From contig JADKKK010000001.1 in NCBI GenBank assembly GCA_016720545.1, positions 496,001 to 560,000 of the forward strand: a DNA stretch of 64,000 nt, given 5' to 3'. The position numbers and the translations under genes were made by a program. The notes beneath the pieces are model-generated. The model searched no databases. It was not told where the DNA came from and saw only the letters and a program-made list of their open reading frames with translations. This DNA is from Myxococcales bacterium. GTDB taxonomy: Bacteria > Myxococcota_A > Polyangia > Polyangiales > Polyangiaceae. This document shows positions 60,401 to 64,000 of this stretch, piece after piece (the stretch's first letter is position 1; every line of letters starts with the position of its first letter).

Positions 60401-60674
60401 CTACCGCTCGAAGAAGAGTCGGCCGCTGTTCGCGCCGAAGCTCACCACGGGCTCGGAGGCGGTGGGCGTCGTGTCGAACACGCCCGCCGCGTAGTTGACA
60501 ATGCGCAGGTCGGTCCACCGGAAGTTTTCGTGGGTGTTGAGCTCCCAGATGGCCTGGAGATCGGCGGTGGCCGTGGGGTCTATCGTGAGGTCGATGGGGG
60601 GTGCTCCCGCACGCGAGCGCGAGGCCGGCGAGGCTGGCGAGGGCGGCGGAGCGGAGAGCGAGAGAAGAGCGCAT
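60401..60674 (-). pseudogene. Small lipoprotein gene frameshifted at a C tract
   Basis: The ATG at 60674 opens a clear signal (SAALASLAGLALACGST). Immediately after it, a run of six C (60596-60601, G on the plus strand) shifts the frame. In the shifted frame a sensible protein continues (IDLTIDPTATADLQAIWELN, then DLRIVNYAAGVFDTTP and FGANSGRLFFER) to TAG at 60401. With five C the gene would be intact and about 90 residues long. It is either a real frameshift, possibly phase-variable, or an error in a homopolymer. The family is unknown. Confidence 0.7.
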
Positions 60675-60951
60675 CGAAGGGACCTCCGGGCGGGAGCCTA
60701 CCGTGGACGCGCGACCTCGGGGGACCGTTCAGCGGAGCATGTGGCGAGGGGTGAGTGCGCACGCGCGAGGCTCACCCGGGGCTTCGAGCCGCACGCGCAC
60801 CGGTCGCGCGCGCGCGCAGCATTTGCCGCCCTTCGGGCCACTCGCCGCGGCGACCGCGCTCGAGTTCCAGCGCGCGCGCACGGGTTGCGTGGCGGCACCG
60901 GCCGCAGCCCAGCCGGGTCTCGCCTGGCTTGCGACTTGCACACACTCGGAC

Positions 60952-61710
60952 ATGGCGTTCCAAGGGCGATGTCCGACGTGGCTCGGGGTGGCGGCGATGG
61001 GAGCGATGGTGTGGATTGGATGTGAGCCGCCAACGCCCTCGGCCCCGCGCAAGCCGGTGGAGACGGAGATCGTCGTCGAGGCGCCGCTCGACGCCGTGTG
61101 GGACGCCACCGTCGAGTGGTTCGCCACGCGAGGTCTGCCGATCAAGAACATCGACAAGACCTCGGGGCTGCTCGCCACGGAGCACGTGATGCCGACCGCC
61201 CAAGCCGAGACCGTCATGAGCTGCGGCACCCCTGGCCCGAACCCCAACGGCAAGGTGGAGCACGCCGATCACCGGACGCACTTCAACGTGTTGCTCCGCG
61301 CACAGGGTCCACGGCAGACCAAGGTCACGGTGAACGCGTTCTTCGACTGCCTCGTGAACACCTATGAGAACGTCGGCCTGTTCGGAGGGCAGGTGCGCCT
61401 CGACTCGAGCGTGCGCCACAAGTGCGGCTCCACGGGTACGCTCGAGCGCTCCATCCTGTCGCGCTTGGAGAAGGTGAAGACCTCGCCGGCGACGGACGCT
61501 GGGGCAGCGCCCACCGCGGCGCCAAGCGCCGAGCCGAGCGCGACGCCATCGGCCACGCCGAGCATGAGCGCGTGCACTACGGACGCCGAGTGCCGCGGTG
61601 GTCGCGTGTGCCGCGCCGGGACGTGCACCAAGCCTGCGTGCGCCAAGGACGTGGACTGCCCTGAGCCCCAGATCTGTGAGAGCGGGGTGTGTCACGCCCA
61701 GAAGCCGTGA
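60952..61710 (+). CDS. Lipoprotein with BamC-like and Cys-rich domains
   Basis: 252 residues from the ATG at 60952. The signal peptide ends at the lipobox VWIGC. The first domain (about 35-165) begins ETEIVVEAPLDAVWDATVEW and includes LPIKNIDKTSGLLATEHV, similar to the helix-grip fold of NlpB/BamC. An Ala/Pro/Ser linker follows, and the C-terminus is a Cys-rich segment (CTTDAECRGGRVCRAGTC, then CAKDVDCPEPQICESGVC) of the Dickkopf-like type common in myxobacterial secreted proteins. It is probably envelope-anchored and of unknown role. The preceding 277 bp contain no other gene. Confidence 0.78.
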   Translation: MAFQGRCPTWLGVAAMGAMVWIGCEPPTPSAPRKPVETEIVVEAPLDAVWDATVEWFATRGLPIKNIDKTSGLLATEHVMPTAQAETVMSCGTPGPNPNGKVEHADHRTHFNVLLRAQGPRQTKVTVNAFFDCLVNTYENVGLFGGQVRLDSSVRHKCGSTGTLERSILSRLEKVKTSPATDAGAAPTAAPSAEPSATPSATPSMSACTTDAECRGGRVCRAGTCTKPACAKDVDCPEPQICESGVCHAQKP

Positions 61711-61751
61711 GCGCCTCGAGACGCGGGGATCGCGCGCCCTCGAAGCGTTGA

Positions 61752-62043
61752 TACGCTCGTCGCCCACGGCCGCCACCGCACCTCATCGACCTCGAGACGC
61801 ACCTTCCCCCGCTCCCGTCGACGTGCTGCCAGAAGGGCTATGGCCTGCTCTACCACCCGGTGGAGGAGGCCCTCTGGATGCTCGACTTCTCGGGTTCGCT
61901 GTGGCGCTACCGACACGAGACTTGGTCGCTCGTCTCGAGCTCCGAGCAGCTGATGCCCGAGGGGTACTCGCAGCGCTACTCTTGGGGCTTCTACTTCTAC
62001 TGGGACGGCGCGCTCGGGACGCCGGTGTGCTTCGCCACCGGAT
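61752..62043 (+). pseudogene. 5' part of the WGR-domain gene in a different frame
   Basis: An open frame with coding character (PPHLIDLETHLPPLPSTCCQ, GYGLLYHPVEEALWMLDFSG, SWGFYFYWDGALGTP) runs from a stop at 61749 to about 62040, with no ATG and a single GTG at 61860. The WGR protein continues one frame over. Adding one base near 62038 (ACC GGN GAT ATG) would join the two smoothly. Hence a 1-bp deletion or error is likely, and the true start remains unclear. Confidence 0.5.
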
Positions 62044-64000
62044 ATGTTCGCCTATTCGCCGCGCGAGACCGGCCGATGGCCTGCCCATTTGCTCGTGCTC
62101 GAGAAAGGGGAGCTCCGAGAGCGGCCCGTCACGTCCCTCCACGCGTGCGGCGGCATGGCGCACGATCCCGATCGCGACGTGACGTACGTCTTCGGCCCGT
62201 GGTTCGGCGACGGGACCCTGCAGCGCACCCTCGGGACCTACCGCGCCGGCACGTTCGCGCCCGCGGCAGGTGCAGTCGCGGGCGAGCGGCCCTTCGCGGC
62301 GCCCGGACACCTCTTCGGAGACACCGGGCGCTCGGGGCTCTACTGGCTACGGGGGACGTCTTCCACGAGGCCACAGGCAGAGATGCTCCCGGTCGCGCCG
62401 CCGAGCGTCGCGCAGGGGACCACCCGTGCGGGCCTCCACGCGGTCGGGAGCGACGGCGCGATCGCGCGTGTCGACTTCGACGGCGAGGCGTTCACGCAGC
62501 GCACCCCCGCGCCCCGCGGCTTTCCGGCGCGCGAGTCCACGTGCCTCGGCGCGGACTACGAAGGCGATCGCCTCCTGCTCGTGAGCGGGGTGCCCTCAGG
62601 ATACGGCCCGTTCCCGAAGGACGCTTGGCTCGCGGCGAACGGAGAGTGGTCGAAGCTGACCCTCACCGGGACGGCGCCGGCGCTCACGGAGGCGGCGCTG
62701 ACCTACGACGCCGCGCGCGCGGTGTGGATCCTCGCGAGCGGCCGCGACAAGGCCTACAGGAGCGGCACGAAGACCTTCGAGACCGACGAGAAGAGGTGGA
62801 AGTCCTACCCCTCTCGGTTCGTGGACGCGGAGGGGCAGGAGACCGGCGCGACGCACGTGGGCCTCATGGTGCACGACGCGCCCACGGCGCAGACCTTCGG
62901 CCTCGCGGGGCACTACGCGATGGATCGCGTCTACGTCTACGAGGGCGAGGGCGTGTGGCGACTCTTGTGCGATACGCCGGCGGGTGGAGCGTTCGACGTC
63001 ACGACGCGCACGCTCGCGTGGCGAGAGGGAGCGGGCGTGACGACGCTGGACGTGGGCTCGCTCCTCGACGCTCGCGCGGCGTCTCGCCACGCCCTCGAGG
63101 ACGAGGCGACGACGCAGGACAAGGGCCGCAGGGTGCAGGGCAAGGGCGCAGCGAAGCGCTCCGCGGAGCAACCCGACCGCTCGGCCGCCTCGCCGAGCGC
63201 CACCGGCACGCCCGACGCCGTGTGGCTGCGCTACCAGGACGAACGCACCGACAAGGTGTGGTTCGCTCGACGCGAGGGCGCGGCGCTCACCGTGCGCTTC
63301 GGCAAGCGAGGTGGCACGCTTCAGGAGAAGACCACGGAGCTGAAGACCGAGACGCTCGCGCAGAAGCGGCTTGGGTCGCTCGTGCGCGAGAAGCTCGGCA
63401 AGGGCTACGAACATGCCCCGGAGGGCGAGGCCGTCGCCGCGCTGCCGGGCCGCCGCGCGTTCCACCTCTCCCACACCACGCGCACCAAGAAGGGTGATGC
63501 GGAGGACGTGTGGGGCGGCGTCCCCTCGGGCGTCACCGCGCGCGAGTGGCCCGTGTGCGCCGAGTGCAGCGCGCCCATGATCCACGTCGCGACGTTCCAC
63601 GCGCACGCGGACGGTTTGCCGCTGGTGAAGCACGCCGCGCTCATGGCGTTCGTGTGTGGCGGCGAGATGTGCGAGTGCTGGGACGCGGAGATGGGCGCGA
63701 ACAAGGTGCTCTTGCGCACGGCGAAGGACCTCGCAAAGGGGACCCTGGAGGCCCCGCCAAAGGGCGCGGAGGTGGCGAAGGCGATGGTCTTCGCCTACCG
63801 CGACATCTTCGAGGTGGACGCCGAGCTCGAGCCCGACGCCGCGGGCCCGGAGACGTGCGACAAGATCGGTGGGTACCCCGGGTACCGCCAGGGCGACGAA
63901 GTTCCCACGTGCCCGACCTGCGAGGCGCCGATGGGCTTCGTCGCCCAGCTGAACGAGCACGATCTGAACTTCACGGGGGGCGGAATGGCGTACATCTTCC
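62044..64000 (+). CDS. WGR-domain protein, runs off the right edge
   Basis: 652 codons are visible from the ATG at 62044, without a stop. The first 350 residues look like beta-propeller or repeat sequence (TYVFGPWFGDGTLQRTLGTY, GLHAVGSDGAIARVDFDG, LTYDAARAVWILASGRDK, HVGLMVHDAPTAQTFGLAGH). A WGR domain follows at about 395-460 (VWLRYQDERTDKVWFARREG, TVRFGKRGGTLQEKT), known from PARPs and bacterial MolR-like proteins. The visible C-terminus holds two CxxC pairs (CAECSAPM, CPTCEAPM) suggestive of zinc ribbons. WGR domains bind nucleic-acid ends or proteins. Role unknown; an in-frame upstream part is displaced by a frameshift. Confidence 0.75.
   Translation, partial: MFAYSPRETGRWPAHLLVLEKGELRERPVTSLHACGGMAHDPDRDVTYVFGPWFGDGTLQRTLGTYRAGTFAPAAGAVAGERPFAAPGHLFGDTGRSGLYWLRGTSSTRPQAEMLPVAPPSVAQGTTRAGLHAVGSDGAIARVDFDGEAFTQRTPAPRGFPARESTCLGADYEGDRLLLVSGVPSGYGPFPKDAWLAANGEWSKLTLTGTAPALTEAALTYDAARAVWILASGRDKAYRSGTKTFETDEKRWKSYPSRFVDAEGQETGATHVGLMVHDAPTAQTFGLAGHYAMDRVYVYEGEGVWRLLCDTPAGGAFDVTTRTLAWREGAGVTTLDVGSLLDARAASRHALEDEATTQDKGRRVQGKGAAKRSAEQPDRSAASPSATGTPDAVWLRYQDERTDKVWFARREGAALTVRFGKRGGTLQEKTTELKTETLAQKRLGSLVREKLGKGYEHAPEGEAVAALPGRRAFHLSHTTRTKKGDAEDVWGGVPSGVTAREWPVCAECSAPMIHVATFHAHADGLPLVKHAALMAFVCGGEMCECWDAEMGANKVLLRTAKDLAKGTLEAPPKGAEVAKAMVFAYRDIFEVDAELEPDAAGPETCDKIGGYPGYRQGDEVPTCPTCEAPMGFVAQLNEHDLNFTGGGMAYIF

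Overview
The window is a very GC-rich stretch of chromosome that reads like a myxobacterium, most plausibly of the Polyangia/Sorangiineae type. The reasons are three proteins ending in a MYXO-CTERM sorting signal (Gly-Gly-Cys, a short membrane helix, an Arg cluster), many secreted lipoproteins with Asp/Ala/Pro-rich linkers, a Hanks-type Ser/Thr kinase, and a split exopolysaccharide locus. Frequent GTG/TTG starts and 1-4 base stop/start overlaps define the operons. No rRNA, tRNA or CRISPR array was seen. The taxonomic placement is an inference.

Left part (1-12.3 kb): a minus-strand run with a CD225-like membrane protein, lysS, a LolC/E-type permease and an ABC exporter that leaves the window. 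It is followed by a DUF2752 protein, a LamG lipoprotein, cysteine synthase, a fasciclin lipoprotein, DNA polymerase IV, a Cys-rich lipoprotein and a metallo-beta-lactamase-fold hydrolase. A 302-bp palindromic element with CTAG ends sits at the stop codon of the Cys-rich lipoprotein; a second copy lies near 59.7 kb.

12.4-22.5 kb is an exopolysaccharide locus: polymerase/ligase, two glycosyltransferases, a short Wza-type export lipoprotein, an EpsZ-type priming sugar transferase and a separate beta-barrel protein. An M4 metalloprotease lies inside it.

22.6-33.9 kb: a GMC oxidoreductase with a small partner, a membrane-fused spermidine-synthase-like protein, a wrecked SulP transporter gene containing an abnormal G tract, an SUMF1-type protein, murA and a Ser/Thr kinase with a long C-terminal region.

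34.1-37.6 kb is the most unusual part. Five overlapping genes encode a bacterial GRAS-family methyltransferase, a small sensor-like protein, a PP2C/SpoIIE phosphatase, a SiaB/RsbW-like ATPase and a STAS-like protein. The last three form a partner-switching module. Pairing it with a GRAS protein is not an arrangement I recognise, and it is the best candidate here for an undescribed system.

37.7-58.4 kb: a golvesin-like MYXO-CTERM protein; a LuxE/LuxC pair without luciferase, next to a lipase and a class III aminotransferase; an FHA-GGDEF protein; lpxK; methyltransferases; a 58-residue DUF4177 protein; Nudix hydrolase; smpB; znuA and znuC without znuB; an AstA-like acyltransferase; a glutaredoxin/A-type/rhodanese fusion followed by bolA; and divergent TonB and beta-barrel/cytochrome c units.

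58.5-64 kb looks decayed: a secreted-type protein without a signal peptide, the second 302-bp element, a 39-residue lipoprotein stub, a lipoprotein frameshifted at a C tract, and a WGR-domain gene whose 5' part is in another frame. Frameshifts and the G tract also occur at 27.3-28.9 kb, so assembly error has to be weighed against true pseudogenes.
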